From: Tanypteryx hageni | Taxonomy: Eukaryota > Arthropoda > Insecta > Odonata > Petaluridae | Direction: 5' to 3' | Assembly: GCA_028673005.1 (NCBI GenBank) | Contig: CM054117.1 | Location: 51,271,870-51,335,869 of the forward strand | Length of the DNA stretch: 64,000 bases | Shown: one piece after another, positions 43,341 through 55,912 of the stretch | Position numbering within the stretch: the first letter of the stretch is position 1 | Layout: each line of letters begins with the position of its first letter | Notes under the pieces: generated by a model | Told to the model about the DNA's origin: nothing | The model's input: the letters and a program-made list of their open reading frames with translations, nothing else | Databases searched by the model: none | Position numbers and translations under genes: made by a program

Positions 43341-45479
43341 GGTTCCTTAAATTTAATACTTAATCCACGCATATCCGTCATGTTTGACGGGTAATTACGC
43401 TAGTTACTAAATAATCAAGGATTGATTGGATTGAAAGTTTAAAATTATTAATTTTAAAATTTCGAAATATATCTTTTTGAAGAGGACCTACCATCTGGAC
43501 AAAATCAAACACATCTTGGCGGGGGAAGAAATCGCAGATACCGAAAAATTTGCTAACGACCCCTTTAAAAAAATAAATAAATACAGTCTAAAAAGCGGAA
43601 AGTCTTTCGGACCAAGGTTGGAAAAAGTCGGTAATGATCTGATTTTTTTTCGAGTTTTAGCAGGGAGACGAATGAAATATGGATGTCTAGGAGCATTAAG
43701 GGATACGTTTTAATAATTTCCCGTGTGTTTGCGTAGGGTCGAGAGAAAAAGGAGGGGTTGGAAAATTAAGGGACTAAGGAGAAAGGAGGAGTGGAATACA
43801 TGAGAAAGAATTTAGGGGGGAGGAGGGAAGTGAGCGCCAACTGTCAAGAGAACGAAAAATGAAAGAAAATGCACAAAAGGAACGTATGGCAACCAATTCC
43901 TCCCTTTCCCTCCCTCTCTCTCTCCTCTGAACAAGGTCGATTGAGGCGTCTAAGACGTGACTGAGCCGGGTTCATTAAAACTAACCGGAGGAGGAAGCGA
44001 AGGGATACGAGAGTAATGAAGTGTCATAGGAATACATGAATGTTTACAGCTCCGTGGCATTTTTGATTAAGAGAATTTCTCCGAGGCAGCGACCCCTCTT
44101 CGTTTTTTTCTTCCTTCCCGCGATGTCACTGAGGGCGATTTTCTTTTCCCATTTGCGCGGAAAATCGACTTCTCGTGAAAGCGGTCGAGTTCCCTAATGT
44201 TTTGTGATAATGTAGATGTGACGGTTCTTTCTTCTATCCTCAATGCATCTGGTCGCAAAAACGATACGGATAGAATTCTACGCAACGAGTAAAACATGAT
44301 GCTGTTCCTTACTGCGAACCCGTTGTACATCAAACAATACAACCCTTCCAAAATTTGTCTTAAAGAAGGACCAAACTTTGTGTACTTATCCACAATTTCC
44401 ATTAAATTTTAAATTTTCCCATTCGCCACTTCGCCACCACCCGTCGTTGTGCGTGTTTATTGATGGATAAAATAATCAAAAACAAACGAAGTGATGAATA
44501 AGTAAATGAACAAGCAAATATACATATTATTAAATGACTGAATTACTATATAACCGAACAAATAAATGATCTTCATAAACCAAAATCCTCTTTAAGCTTT
44601 TTTCATCTGTTCATCATATGGCAGTTTAGAAGGATTGTAATGACCACTGTATCCTGCGTTATTGATTCATAAAGTATCGTTTGGTGGCGCCCAAGAGACT
44701 TAAATAACGTAACCAACATAAGCCAATGCATACAAATCTATAAGATTACACTTTTGTCTGTCAATCCTGAAAAATGATTTAACAGGGATCACGCGGAGTT
44801 GTGCCTATGGCGTCATTCGTAACGGACGTGTATCACCACCTCGATCATATGGATTAGAGCGTCTATCGAAATAAATCCTTTAAAACATTCCATCACCACC
44901 ACAAAACCGATCGAAAAAAATCCTGGAAAGAGGGAATGAAAGCCATTTTGTCTGAAAAACCTGACTCAGCCACGAAAAAAACAAATCCTTGGCAGAAATC
45001 TCCGGAGACGAAACGCAATACCTATCCCGTCTCCCTTTAGTGTTTGCACTTTACTCGAGTTCAGATTACCGAAAATCCGAACCTTCCATTTAGTCCGCGC
45101 TCTCTTCTGGATGATTTACGGATGTAATGAAAAGAATAAGATGAAGCGATGGAAAAAAAGGACCGTGCTTGCGGAGTGCAGATGTATTACTCCTTACAAG
45201 TAACGCGAGAGAGAGAGAAAATAACAAAAAAGAGCGAAAAGAGAGAGAGAGAGAGCTGTCTGGCTTATGGGTATAAAAGAGGAGGATTAAAAAAGGAAAG
45301 AGAGGGAGGGGGGCACGGGCGGGGGTGGAATTTTACTGTGGCGGAAGGAGAGCGAGGAAAAGATGGGGTGGAAAATAACGCAGCCCCTGCTCTTCTCCCT
45401 CTCTTTCCCTCTCTCATATGCATAATGAATGAAGATTTTCTCTCGTAGGCTCTCTCACCCCCCTCTTTACTTCCAGTAA
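43341..45479. other. Non-coding DNA, no gene recognised
   Basis: A 78-codon frame at 43477 and a 111-codon minus frame at 44067-44402 have no recognised domain. Purine-rich at 43735-43880 and 45150-45375. Confidence 0.4.
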
Positions 45480-45905
45480 TCCCCTAGAGACCAGACGTGA
45501 TATTTGGGAGCACTCCTTCGACTGGCGAGGGGTGGGGAGAGTGAATGGGGGAAGGGGAGGGGAGTGTGAGATGGGGAATTGAAGGAGGGGAGGGGAATGG
45601 GGAGGGAAGTAGCCACTAGTATGGAGTCGGAGGAAAGGGAGGAGAGTATTGTACGAGGAAAACTCGGCGGTATGGGATAGGGGAAGTAAGTGAGAAGCAG
45701 AGAGAGAGAGGGGGGGAGTGCGGTGAATTTTGGAGAGGAAATGGTTAGAGTGAGTAAAAGGGAGAATAGGGAGGGAGAGTAGGGAGTGAGAATAGGGAGG
45801 AAGAGTAGGGAGCGAGAGTAGAGAGGGAGGGAGAGTTGGAATCGAGAGTAGGGGGGGAGGGAGAGGATAATGTGAGGGTGGTGGAAACGGGAGGGAATTT
45901 TTTCG
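45480..45905 (+). repeat. Polypurine tract
   Basis: Purine-rich plus strand with GGGAGG, GAGAGTAGGGAG and GGAGTGTGAG words. Minus-strand frames of 170 and 220 codons here are composition artefacts (Ser/Pro/Leu). Confidence 0.8.
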
Positions 45906-47139
45906 AGTGGAAAGAGCTGTGATGGAGAAATGAAAGAGGTGTTTCTGGGAGGGTGGAGTATATTCGGTGGTACATACAAGAACGAGGAGAATAACGATGG
46001 AGTCGGGGCAAGTTCGCCAAGTTATGTGGGGAGATGGATGGCGTGAACGAGGAGGATAATTTTGGAGGTTGCTCATATGTTACGTTCTGTGGATTTTTTT
46101 CTCCCTTTCTTCGCGGGTTTTGCTCGCGTGCCCTCCTTGGGTTATTTACGCGTGCTGATGAGAGACTTTAAAGTGACTTAACAAGTAACAAGCAACGTGG
46201 TCGGCTGGAGAGGCCATACAGCATACAGCGAATGCTGTGCCGAGGGGTCCGGAAAATAAAAGCCCCAAGAAAAGGTTTTTTTTTCCTTCCGACTCGAAAA
46301 CTGTTCGAACGTTTGCAAATGATAACTGATAAAAATTATTAAATAAAAATTGAAACTTCCTATTTTCCTTCCTCCCTCAATTCCCAACCCGCTCTCCCTC
46401 ACTCTCCACTAAAAATGTCTCAGCCTGACGGAACTGCAAACATAGCTCATTTTGTGTGTTTTCCTGGATCTTTTGCCACTGGTGATGCATATAGTTGAGC
46501 GTGACGGATTTAAAAAGGTAGCTCATTGTTTATATAGAGAAGAGATGTGCTACTGCATCGTATGAAGATTTTCAAATTCGCTATTTCTCGTAAAAGAAAG
46601 ACCTTCATATTGGCTGAATAAACGAAAAATCAAACAAACCCGAGATAGAGTCAAATACAGACAATAGATTGTCCTATTTCATTTTGTGTGGATACTTAAG
46701 ATGGTGGAGGAAGTGGACGTCTGAATCAATCGACGTTTAATAATTCAGCGTAAACGCCACGGAAGTCGCCGCCGTAAACAAATCAAAGCCCTCGTGTCGG
46801 TTTTTTATGGAAAGCGCCGATATAATTCGTCCGCGACCAACAATGAAAAACTCATCGAATGGGACAAAGGCTGTCGCCGAATAATTTATTTTATTCGAAT
46901 GACAAATCGACTTACGTTTCAAGGACAGATTTACGAATCTTAATTAAACATGGGCGGATTTTAGATGCGTCCTCCTCCATGTGCTAAAACTGACGACACG
47001 GAAAATGTTCAGAATTCCGTCAAAATTCCATGCCGGAAGTGGAATAAACGCATTTTGATTTCGTTGTTTCCACCTGGTTCAACGGCCGACAGGTAACACT
47101 TTAGATAAGCCAATTTCACCTGGCGCTTACACACAGAAG
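45906..47139. other. Non-coding DNA, no gene recognised
   Basis: Mixed composition. Short frames only. Confidence 0.4.
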
Positions 47140-47600
47140 ATTTTCGAGAGGAGGAGGGAGAGAGAGAATGAAAAATGATTTCGGTCGGCGGAAAATTAAA
47201 TATAGAAAAGAGGGAGAGCCAAAGAGGCAGAAAAGAGGGGAAGGAATGACAGGAAATAATGAATCAAGTCGGTGGAACGTGGAGACGATGCGGAAGTGAT
47301 AACAAAAGGAGAAGCTAAAAAAATAAATAATTGAAGGCATTTGGAGGGAAGGGCAGAAAACGAAAGTACGCGTTAATCCAATTTCAAAGGAGGAAATAGC
47401 AAAGAAAGTGAGAGAGATAAAACCGAAATCCTAATGAAGAAGGTATGCAGATCATCTTCACAAAAGGCGACTCAAAGAAACGAATAAAAGGAAAACATTA
47501 GAGGGACGAGAAAATCGAGCGAAACAAAGAAAATGGAGACGGAAAGGAAAAACAAAAGAGAGAGGCAGAGCGCATGAGAATACATGACGAGAAAGAATAC
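47140..47600 (+). repeat. Purine-rich tract (degenerate)
   Basis: GA-rich plus strand with more interruptions than the other tracts. Minus-strand Phe/Ser/Leu-rich frames reflect composition. Confidence 0.6.
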
Positions 47601-47892
47601 GAGATGAAGGGATGAGTATATGATAGTGATGAGTAGGCGAGAGGAAGAGTTTCTTACACAATTCAAGGTAAATGGTAAATGTCAGGAGTTCGATACCAGT
47701 GCAAAGAGAAAAAGAATAATTAAAGGATTGGTAAAAGTTTGCGAGAAATTGGGAAGAAACAAGGGCACGGGAAATAGAGAAGATGTGAGAAAATTTTGCG
47801 AGAACGTAAGGCAAAAACATTCATGAACAAATATTAACTGTAAAATTCTGTCTAGTCCATAATGACACAATTGTACGTACGATTTGGTGGTA

Positions 47893-48239
47893 CAATCGAA
47901 CCTCTCAAATCCGGCAATCCATTTTCCGGCTATTTTTGGAAAATGGGTGAATCCGGCAAACCACCCGAAATTCGGCAAATAACGCACAGTCCCACTACTA
48001 TGTACAATAAATTGCGGTATGGAAATGCAGTATATTTTGCATTTTTTTATTTATTAAAATTGTGAAATTTATATCATGATATCCAATAAGATATTTACTG
48101 GTACATCTATTGTGTGAGCCGGTACGCGAACCGGTCGTACCGCCGGAAAAAAGCGATGTGTACATATGACTATTATATGACCACCCGAGATCCGGCAAGG
48201 CTCAGGTCCCAAAGTTGCCGGATTTGGGAGGTTCGGCTG
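47893..48239. mobile_element. Pogo-like MITE, 347 bp, TA duplication
   Basis: The left end is TA then CAATCGAACCTCTCAAATCC. The right end on the minus strand is TA then CAGCCGAACCTCCCAAATCC, each followed by GGCAA. About 22 of 25 bases match. A second inverted pair lies inside (GAATCCGGCAAACCACCCGA at the left, ACCACCCGAGATCCGGCAAG at the right). No ORF. The structure is that of pogo/Tigger-derived MITEs. Confidence 0.85.
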
Positions 48240-48619
48240 TAGCTGGGCGTAAAAAATCGATATATAATAATGCTATTAAACGCTATATTGTTATTTTGTA
48301 GACAATTTGCCATTATTTACGGTAGTAAGCTCTATATATAGATGATTTTTCTCTAATTCAATGCTGTCATTTCTGAGTAAATCAACAAGAATACCTACCC
48401 TACCCTCCAGTTTTCCTTAACACGGCTCTTACAGAAAAAACTTCTTTTACGGCTGATATCTTAAATACGAGTTTTTCTCAGATTCTGTCGAACCCATTAC
48501 TTCCTAGAGCCGCGCAAAGACGACAGACTACAGACTGACGGAAACGAAAAAAATCCGTTCTTAGGGGCACGTAAAACATGCATGACAAAATGTTGAATCG
48601 AATTTATCCACGATCGCAA
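48240..48619. other. Non-coding DNA, no gene recognised
   Basis: AT-rich; no feature recognised. Confidence 0.4.
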
Positions 48620-49290
48620 TACTTTCTCTTCGTACTCTGCATAGTATAAAAGAAGATCAATTGGACGAGATGCGAGGAAAATATATCGATAAGACCAAGG
48701 GGAAAATTGGCAAGAAGAAATAGGAAGAAAAATCGCTCCAAGAGGAGGAATAATGTGATAGAATGGGAGGAAATGAGACCGGGGAAAGTGCAATAGCATA
48801 TAAAGAAATGAGACTTTCAAAAAAGCCATTAGGAAAAGTGGTAAGAAGGAAATAAAAACAAGAGAATCACTCCGAGGAAGGTAATTGGGAGTGAAGAAAA
48901 GAGGAGACGAGGAAGAAGATTCGAAGGAAAGAAAGAAGGGATGGGGAAAGAAAAACATGCGCGAAGAATAGGTTGGAAGAGTGGAGTGGAGGACAGAGGC
49001 TTTGGGAGGGGAGTAGGGATTTGCAAGGGCATTTTTTCGCAGGGAGGATGGGACCGGAGGGGAAGGTGCTGGAATGGCGTCTCTCTTTCTCTCTAGTCTC
49101 CGTGAAATAAAGCAAAGAGGTAATGCCGGATAACAGTCACGTAGAGAGAGCGTGGGAGGGCGTCCGTGGGAGACACGACAGATGCGAAATTTCACGCCCA
49201 AACGGACGGGACGAGGAAAGAAAAAGGTCGTTTGCCGTGGGGGCGTGACGGCCGCCGGAAACAAGTGAAAGGGAATAAGAGAGAGAAATG
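48620..49290 (+). repeat. Purine-rich tract
   Basis: GA-rich plus strand, clearest at 48700-49060. The 255-codon minus-strand frame (48497-49264) is Ser/Phe/Leu/Pro-dominated and has no domain; it is a composition artefact. Confidence 0.65.
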
Positions 49291-50859
49291 GAGATAGTAT
49301 TTATTCGATCGATGGTCTAATCGATACTATTTTGTCGATATCGAATGCAATCACGTCATCATTGAATCAATTTGCGTCAACGATTGGAGAATGGACTAAA
49401 TATACCGACATCACGTAAAATCGAGATAGCAGTAGTAGTAGTAGTATAAACAGTCTTTGTATATAAATCATACCCAAGTAAATGTAAAGTGGGACCGGCT
49501 TAAATAATTGCTGGGCCGAATTAAACAGTCGTCCACGGGGTCTAATTTCATTCAAAAATTTAGAAAACAAAATTTATAAAAATTAATTAATAGTAAGACA
49601 TTTTATAACAATAGCGTTAGAATAAAGAAAGTAAAAGAACGTTCAATAATAACAAATATTATAATAAACGATTTATTTAGGGGTCACGGGGCACCGTCAG
49701 TACTTGCCTAGACATAGCTGTGAATAATAGTTTGGTAAATTCAGAATTTCACCCAAAATTAATACTATTCCTGGATACAACAACGAGCAAAAATGTGAAC
49801 ACGAATGATTATGCTAAGTACGATCTTGAAACTACGTGTTATTCTATCATTTCACTTTTCTGTTTCGTTATATATCTTAAGGCAAAGGACTTCCACGACA
49901 AATTTTACGCAGGAGATCAAAGGAAAATATGATCCCATTAGAATGAAGATTCGAAGTAATTTATGAATATTTACGCCGCATGTAACGAAGAAATTTTTAT
50001 AAAACTACTAAGAAAGAATTTTTATGTATTTACAGAAATAAATTGAAGTGTTAGAGAGGAGAAATCCGGCTCAAGGGCGCTGGATAAAATCCAGGCTTTC
50101 AAAATTTATCAGTGCTGCTTTGTTGGTTTCTCCGCACCCAACGTTAAACTTGTTGTATCAAGAATAGCGAAGTCAAATTTAATACATGCAAAAGTTACTT
50201 CATCTCAAGGCGGTGAGATGTTTTCGCGGAAAGGATTTAAGCGTAAAAGCTCTCAAACAATTTGTAAGCCATTAAAATTTCAAAATTTGTATCAAATGAA
50301 ATTGTTTATAAAATAAGAACTAATAAAACGATACATTGAAGTACATTAGCACAACTGATATGATACTAAATGCTGTGAGCCGGGGTGGAAACGGAAATTT
50401 ACAAAACCCTAACGTCTCAAAGAACTAATATTACTAGTGATACCCGCAAAAACTTTTGCGAAGTCAGTCAGAAATCTGCATGTTTAAAAGTAGTAATAGC
50501 CCTTTTCTCCTTATAAAATTAGACAACTGATATTTTGAATGTCATGTTTGTTTTTATAATTTATATGGGCAATTTTAAATGTCTCTCTCATACGAAAAAT
50601 GTCACATTCCAGAATTGAAATAAAGAAAGATTTTTTCTTTGGGTAAATCGTTAAAAATGCCCACATCTCACACGCAGTTTACTGAATAATAATAATCTTT
50701 AATTATTAACGTTGCAATCTATTAAGTTTGACATTACTACAACTATAATTTCGAAGCTTCATAAACAGCGCGAAGTGGATAACGCAATTATTTTGGCTAT
50801 TTGAAGACTTAATAGAGGCTAATTCAATCGGAGGCAACAATGTGGGTCGCCTTGGCAAC
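49291..50859. other. AT-rich non-coding DNA
   Basis: A short AGT-repeat run at 49430-49446. No gene recognised. Confidence 0.4.
50852..50859. other. Left 8-bp target duplication (TTGGCAAC)
   Basis: Pairs with TTAGCAAC at 51720-51727, matching at 7 of 8 positions. Confidence 0.7.
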
Positions 50860-51719
50860 GGGATGGGACAACTCGCCGCCGCCGATTCGCCGCCGCCGAT
50901 TCTCCGCCGCCGATTCGACGCGACCGATTCGCCGCGAGGACAATTCGCCACTGGAAGATTCGCCGCAGGATGATTCGCCGCTAATTCAAACTTGAATATA
51001 CAGTTATTTTTTAAAATTGTCGAATAAAAACTAAAACTGCAGGTAGCTGGAAAAAATAAAAATATGGGGAATTATGCAGTAAAATAAAAATCAAAAAAAT
51101 TTCTAATATGGATGTATTTATACTGAGGGAATTATGCAGCAAAATAAAAATTAAAAAAATTTCTAACATGGACGTATTTATACAGAAGTATCGAGAGGCC
51201 GATGAGCGAATTAAGAATATAGTAAGTATGATTATCAGAACCAGACCAAGATTGAATATTTAAGAGAAAATGCACATAATTTTAATATGGACTAAATTGA
51301 TACTGCATATCCTTGTAATTTAGTGTGTGTGAAGTTAGTTTGTGATTACTTCAATTATACGCATTTTTTATTTATGTATATATGTTTATGAACGAGCAAA
51401 TATATTTTGTAATTTGATTCAATAATATTCTCATATTCTATTGAATACAGTAACATGTTTGTATTTTTAAATATATTCTGTATAAATTCATCCATATTAA
51501 AAGTTTTGTTGATTTTTATTTTACTGCATAAGTCACCATATTTTTATTTTTTCAAGCTACCTGCAATTTTAGTATTTATTCGACAATTTTAAACAATAAC
51601 TGTACATTCAAGTTTGGATTAGCTGCGAATCATCCTACTGCGAATCATCCTGCGGCGAATCATCCGGTGGCGAATTGTCCTCGCGGCGAATCGGCGGAGG
51701 CGAGTTGTCGCGAACCCCC
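50860..51719. mobile_element. Long-inverted-repeat DNA element, 860 bp
   Basis: The outer left sequence GGGATGGGACAACTCGCC and the outer right sequence (minus strand) GGGGGTTCGCGACAACTCGCC begin arms of about 240-265 bp. The arms run 50860 to about 51125 and about 51480 to 51719. Their outer parts are clusters of TTCGCCGC and GGATGATTCGCC words. Their inner parts share GTACAGTTATT, AAAATTGTCGAATAAA, GCAGGTAGCT and TATGCAGTAAAATAAAAATC. The left arm ends in two copies of a 60-bp unit (51067 and 51127, GGGAATTATGCAG...). No ORF. The 8-bp duplication allows hAT, P or Merlin as mobiliser; the GGG start argues against a standard hAT. Confidence 0.8.
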
Positions 51720-51727
51720 TTAGCAAC
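51720..51727. other. Right 8-bp target duplication (TTAGCAAC)
   Basis: Partner of 50852-50859. Confidence 0.7.
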
Positions 51728-51939
51728 ACCCGGAAAGAGTACGAAAAAGCCACAAAATTTCAAAAATAAATGCATGTTTCTGAGAAATTAATCCGTATAA
51801 CATCAAAACATCGCAAGAATAAGGTATATTATAGTTTTAGCCGCCGAATAAAGAAAAAACGGAGAAATTCGGTCTATATTTACGTTTTTAATGAATGAAA
51901 GAATTATACCTTGTACCCCGAAAAATCTAAACTCCTGTG

Positions 51940-52120
51940 TAAACATAGGGAAAAATATAACCGTCTCCCGGAGTCAAATCCGGGACACTTCCGTAAACGA
52001 AAATAGTTTTCCCAGGGTCTGATAGTTGGCAGAAACAAAACGGCGTTTAAGGCATTTCTGTATGACAAACTGTTCAAGAGGTAAAAGGGGGGACGGATGG
52101 ACGGACAGACAGACATTGAG
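51940..52120 (+). repeat. SINE-like fragment with B-box word
   Basis: TCCCGGAGTCAAATCCGGGA (B-box-like on the minus strand), then TTCCCAGGGTCTGATAGTTG and a GGGGGGACGG-GACAGACAGAC end. The layout (tRNA-like word, TTCAAGAGGT, G-run, GACA tail) parallels the 3' halves of the dispersed repeat copies A and B. Confidence 0.5.
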
Positions 52121-52476
52121 TAATTATGTAAAGATTGTATCCTCTTTAAATTTATAATAACTTGGTAATTTACTTTTTTATTATTCAGTAAAGTATCGTC
52201 AGTCACATAAATCGAGATAAAAAAATCAGTTATTAAAATAAACAATAATAAATTTAGTATTTTTAAAACACAGGATTAAGCAAAGGTAGTATCTATTATT
52301 TTCATAACATTGTGATGATGGATTGCCAAAAAGTTGCCTTTCATTAGGTTTATTGTACAAGAAAATTCGTTATTCGTTTTGAAAGCTTACTTAATAAAAT
52401 ACAAATGAATGTAAAAATGTCATTCTAATTTCGATATAAGTTGCCTCTTTGGAGTGGTTCCTTGCATGTATGTACT
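52121..52476. other. AT-rich non-coding DNA
   Basis: No feature recognised. Confidence 0.4.
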
Positions 52477-52812
52477 AATATTGGGGATCGCCAACTTCAT
52501 AGCGAAAACCTGAAACTTGGATCACCAAACATTTTACTAAAAGGGCTACAGGAGAAATTATATACCGCCTCGCGGGCCACGACATTCCCAATGATTGATG
52601 TGTGACCATTTCAAAGATCTCGTTTTGAAAATAATTTGATTGTGTAATGTGTCATATGCCTGTATAAGAAGCGGTATATCGCACCCGCGTGCTCGAAAAC
52701 TACCGTTTACGCTCCTTTAATGACATCTAATGACACCTCCTACTGGCAAATATACGAATATTCATGTCTCAAAAATATTGATAGCCCGCGGGCCTTAGTT
52801 TAGGGAGGTCTG
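52477..52812. mobile_element. Candidate hAT-like MITE (degraded)
   Basis: The left side has ATTGGGGATCGCCAACTTC. The right end on the minus strand is CAGACCTCCCTAAACTAAGG then CCCGCGGGC. CGCGGGCCACG lies internally at about 52570. Such words recur in the hAT-like MITEs at 1103 and 9503. No clear target duplication. Confidence 0.4.
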
Positions 52813-53061
52813 AGCTAAAATATCAGAGATGTCGCTCCATGAAGATCAACTCCAACCTCGACCAAAATCATGACAGTTTGTCCACCGAATTCATAACAAC
52901 AGCAAGTCAGACATTCATAGGATTCTCCCGCTTTAAACAAAAAACCTCCGACGAACGCAACACTTTTCCCCATTCTCTTTAAAACTCACGCGTTTCACGA
53001 GACGACATCGACGGGACAAAATTCGGCCTGTCGATCAAAAGCCATTTTGCGACCCCTGCGT

Positions 53062-53735
53062 AATAAAAACAAGACGATCCGAACGGAACTTATGATGCTT
53101 ACTTTCCACATAACTATTTTAAATAAAACTTGGTGCAGCAATTACTTATATTGGCTTTAATAGCTTTAAAATCACCGTAGATGAGTTGCTCTTTGTGTTC
53201 CCAAATTTCATAATTTAGCTTAAAAAAATATTAAAAACGCATTCGAATGGAAAACTAAATTGATCACGCGTATTCGTGTGGCAAAAATAACGCGTGTATG
53301 TACTAGACTATACTGAATCCGAGTCCAACAATAGTCGTTGCGGTGGCAACACTCTCGTCATGAGTGATTAAAACTTCACAAACGCCTGTATTTATCCTAA
53401 GAAATACAATCGATAAGCAAGATTCCGCGATAAAAATTAGAATCTTAATTCATTTCCTCAGACAATAGTATAAACCACGCTCCGATATTGCAATTATAAA
53501 ATATCTTAATGTGCAAGAGAAAATTACCCTGCACGATGGATTTCAGAGTCCCCATGTAAACCAGATGCGAAGGATAGTCCCTGGAATCGAATCCGGGTCT
53601 TTAAATCTTCGCAACAAAAACTATACTCGGGAGCTTGGCCCCAGAAGCAAGAGATTTCCACCAAGTGTCATGAAAATCGGTATATTGGTTCAGAGGTTAA
53701 TAAGGGGGGACAGACAGACAGAACGGAGAAACTGT
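53062..53735 (+). repeat. Dispersed repeat family, copy B
   Basis: The most complete member: AAGACGATCCGAACGGAACT at the left, GGCAACACTCTCGTCATGAG, GCACGATGGATTTCAGAGTC, GGAATCGAATCCGGGTCTTT (B-box-like on the minus strand), then TGAAAATCGGTATATTGGTT, a G-run and CAGACAGACAG at the right. About 670 bp, no ORF. Comparison with copy A defines the insertion there. Confidence 0.75.
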
Positions 53736-54539
53736 AAGCCTATTTCCATTCTGGAAAGTATGCTAAAAGGACACCCGTGCATTAGAGGCGAGGTAGATAT
53801 GCGTGGGACGTGTGCCCCCGCGGGAGAGCGTGCGTGCGTGTGTGGAGAGCGTCGCCATTTGGTCGGGGCCGCATTAAAACCCTGGGCGTTAAGGGCGAAA
53901 GTCTCAAAAGGGCCTTCCATTAAGGACGGCAATAATTACTCATTTCCGATCCGACGTCGATGCCATCCATTGTCGACCGCTGAGATGGGAGTGGCGGAAG
54001 GGGAGGAAAGCAGAGGAGTGGGGAATTAGGAGAGGCAGGGTGGAGGGAGACTATCGGCGCCAAAAGTATGTAGACCCGAGTTTGTGGCTAAATATCTCAA
54101 AAACGGCTCAATGAATTTTGGTAGGAAGCATACCAACGTGTAGCACACTTAATTCCGCGTTGAATGAGGGTGATTTTTGTAATCTTTGAAGGAGACGTTT
54201 TCGGGGTGAGAATGAAAAAAGTCCCCGTTTTTAGAACACTGAGACGGAAGGCGTCACTTTGCCGGTTCTTAATTATGAAACGGGTTGTCCAATTGCAGTT
54301 AAAGTTTAATAGGATGTGGATCATAGACTTATTATTACGTGTGCAAGATGTCAAATCTCTAGGTTTATTTGTTTAGAACATGTTTTTCAATTTATGAAAC
54401 CGTGTTATCTCCGCAACAATAAGGCTGTGGGACATGCGACGCACACTGTTGACTCCGTCTTGGGTTCTGTATTTCGAATCAAATAATTTCATAAACCTGA
54501 ATTCAACGAAATATTTTATAGTGATTTTTATATTTGTTG
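53736..54539. other. Non-coding DNA, no gene recognised
   Basis: A CpG-rich patch at 53770-53900. A possible retroposon 3' fragment at 54080-54140 (ATATCTCAAAAACGGCTC). Frames up to 172 codons read through copy B and are not genes. Confidence 0.4.
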
Positions 54540-54840
54540 AAAGTGAGCGAAGGAGAAAGGCGTGTAGAGTAGAGATAAGGGAATTGGGTGGGAAGTACGG
54601 GAGGATGCGAAGAAATGGAAGACCGCGTAATAGGAAGGCTGTTTGTGTGTCCGTATCGCTCTTCTCCCGCCACCCTTTCGACGTGTGACAAACCATCGGG
54701 GATCTTTAAGGGGAGAAGGGAGAGGGGTGGTGGTGTTTTGTTTGGGCGGGGGTAGCGTCGTGGAGGGTGTGTTGGAGAGGTTTGCGGAGTTGGGGAAGCT
54801 CGTTTGGGGGAAGGGGAGGAACAGAATAGAAGGAAGGGTT
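54540..54840 (+). repeat. Purine/G-rich tract
   Basis: GA- and G-rich plus strand, interrupted. Overlapping frames on both strands reflect composition. Confidence 0.55.
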
Positions 54841-55754
54841 CGGTTTGAATTACTTACAGCGCCATGTGGCGCGAGGGACTTCACAGTTTCGAAAGGAAAC
54901 GTCGATATTTTCGAGGGATGCTAACGACGGATGGAGACGCAGCTTGGAGGGAGAAGAAAAAGTCGAGATTCCCAGTAAAAAAACCCGGGATGAGGGGGAA
55001 ACGAGTCATTTCCTATTCCCATCTTAATGATTTAGTCCCCTTAAACTGCGTCCGTAATTACCTCTCTCTCTCTCTCTCGCTCGTTTGCTGTTTCTTTTCT
55101 CTTTAAAAGTTTCCGCGGGAACAAAATTCTAGAGCGTAATTGCGTTTTCTTCTTTCGAAAAAGTGTGCGCGGTGTGGTGGAGGGGAGAGATTATCTCCCT
55201 TCGATGTAGGAAAAGAACTTCCGTGCTTTGAGTTTCGGAAAAGGCTGGGAGGGAATAATAACGAGCTTCAAAAGTCGGGAGTCTGTGTAAGTAGGTAGTT
55301 ACTACTTAGGGTAATATGATTACCTCAAACGGAAAAAATTTAATCTGATGTATATACCTAAGTGGAAATTAAGGATTATGAGTGAAAATTATAAAATTTG
55401 ACGACTATTAAAATTTCCTTTGACTAATAGAAGAATTTGTTCTTATAATGAGTTTGCTACTGTCGGAATGGAACAGTTCACGTCAATATCATACTATAAT
55501 TTGAGAATCTATCCCTGAAAATTATTTATTTTGTAATATTTCAGCAAAGACAAATTAAATAATTACGTTATAAATAACCATGCTTCTAATGAAATAAAAT
55601 TACAAGCGAGTAGTCGTCAAATCAATACTTCCATGCAGAATTTAACAAGGATAGTTTGCTTAACTTGAACTGCATAAATATATTATTATTTATTTCACTT
55701 ATTCTATCACAAAAGTGTTTTTATAGCCTATTCAGTGAATAACTATAATAGAGC
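54841..55754. other. Non-coding DNA, no gene recognised
   Basis: A CTCTCTCTCTCTC run at 55062-55081. AT-rich from 55300. Confidence 0.4.
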
Positions 55755-55912
55755 ACCGGCCGAATTTTATTTATTTACTTTAAAGCGCTAATAAACGACC
55801 GTCACCGGAGTTTTACAATGAGCGAAATGACGATAGCAAACACATCATTCCCTCGGCAGGATTCGAACCCGCAACCTTAACTACTACTATACTAAGGCCG
55901 TAAATCCAACTG
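55755..55912 (-). repeat. tRNA-derived SINE
   Basis: On the minus strand GGCCTTAGTATAGTAGTAGT then TAAGGTTGCGGGTTCGAATC then CTGCCGAGG gives an A-box-like and a perfect B-box-like word (GGTTCGAATCC at 55860-55870) at tRNA spacing. A non-tRNA body follows (ATCGTCATTTCGCTCATTG, AACTCCGGTGACGGTCG). The anticodon region does not fold into a proper tRNA arm, so this is a SINE rather than a tRNA gene. Confidence 0.55.

Noticed and set aside
45414..46076. 220-codon minus-strand frame
   Set aside because: Composition artefact of a GA-rich tract; no domain, and a second long frame overlaps it.
48497..49264. 255-codon minus-strand frame
   Set aside because: Ser/Phe/Pro-rich product of purine-rich DNA; no recognisable domain or splice context.
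53511..54029. 172-codon plus-strand frame
   Set aside because: Its first part lies inside dispersed repeat copy B and the rest has no domain.
55855..55910. Possible tRNA gene on the minus strand
   Set aside because: A and B boxes are present but acceptor and anticodon stems do not pair. SINE is the better reading.
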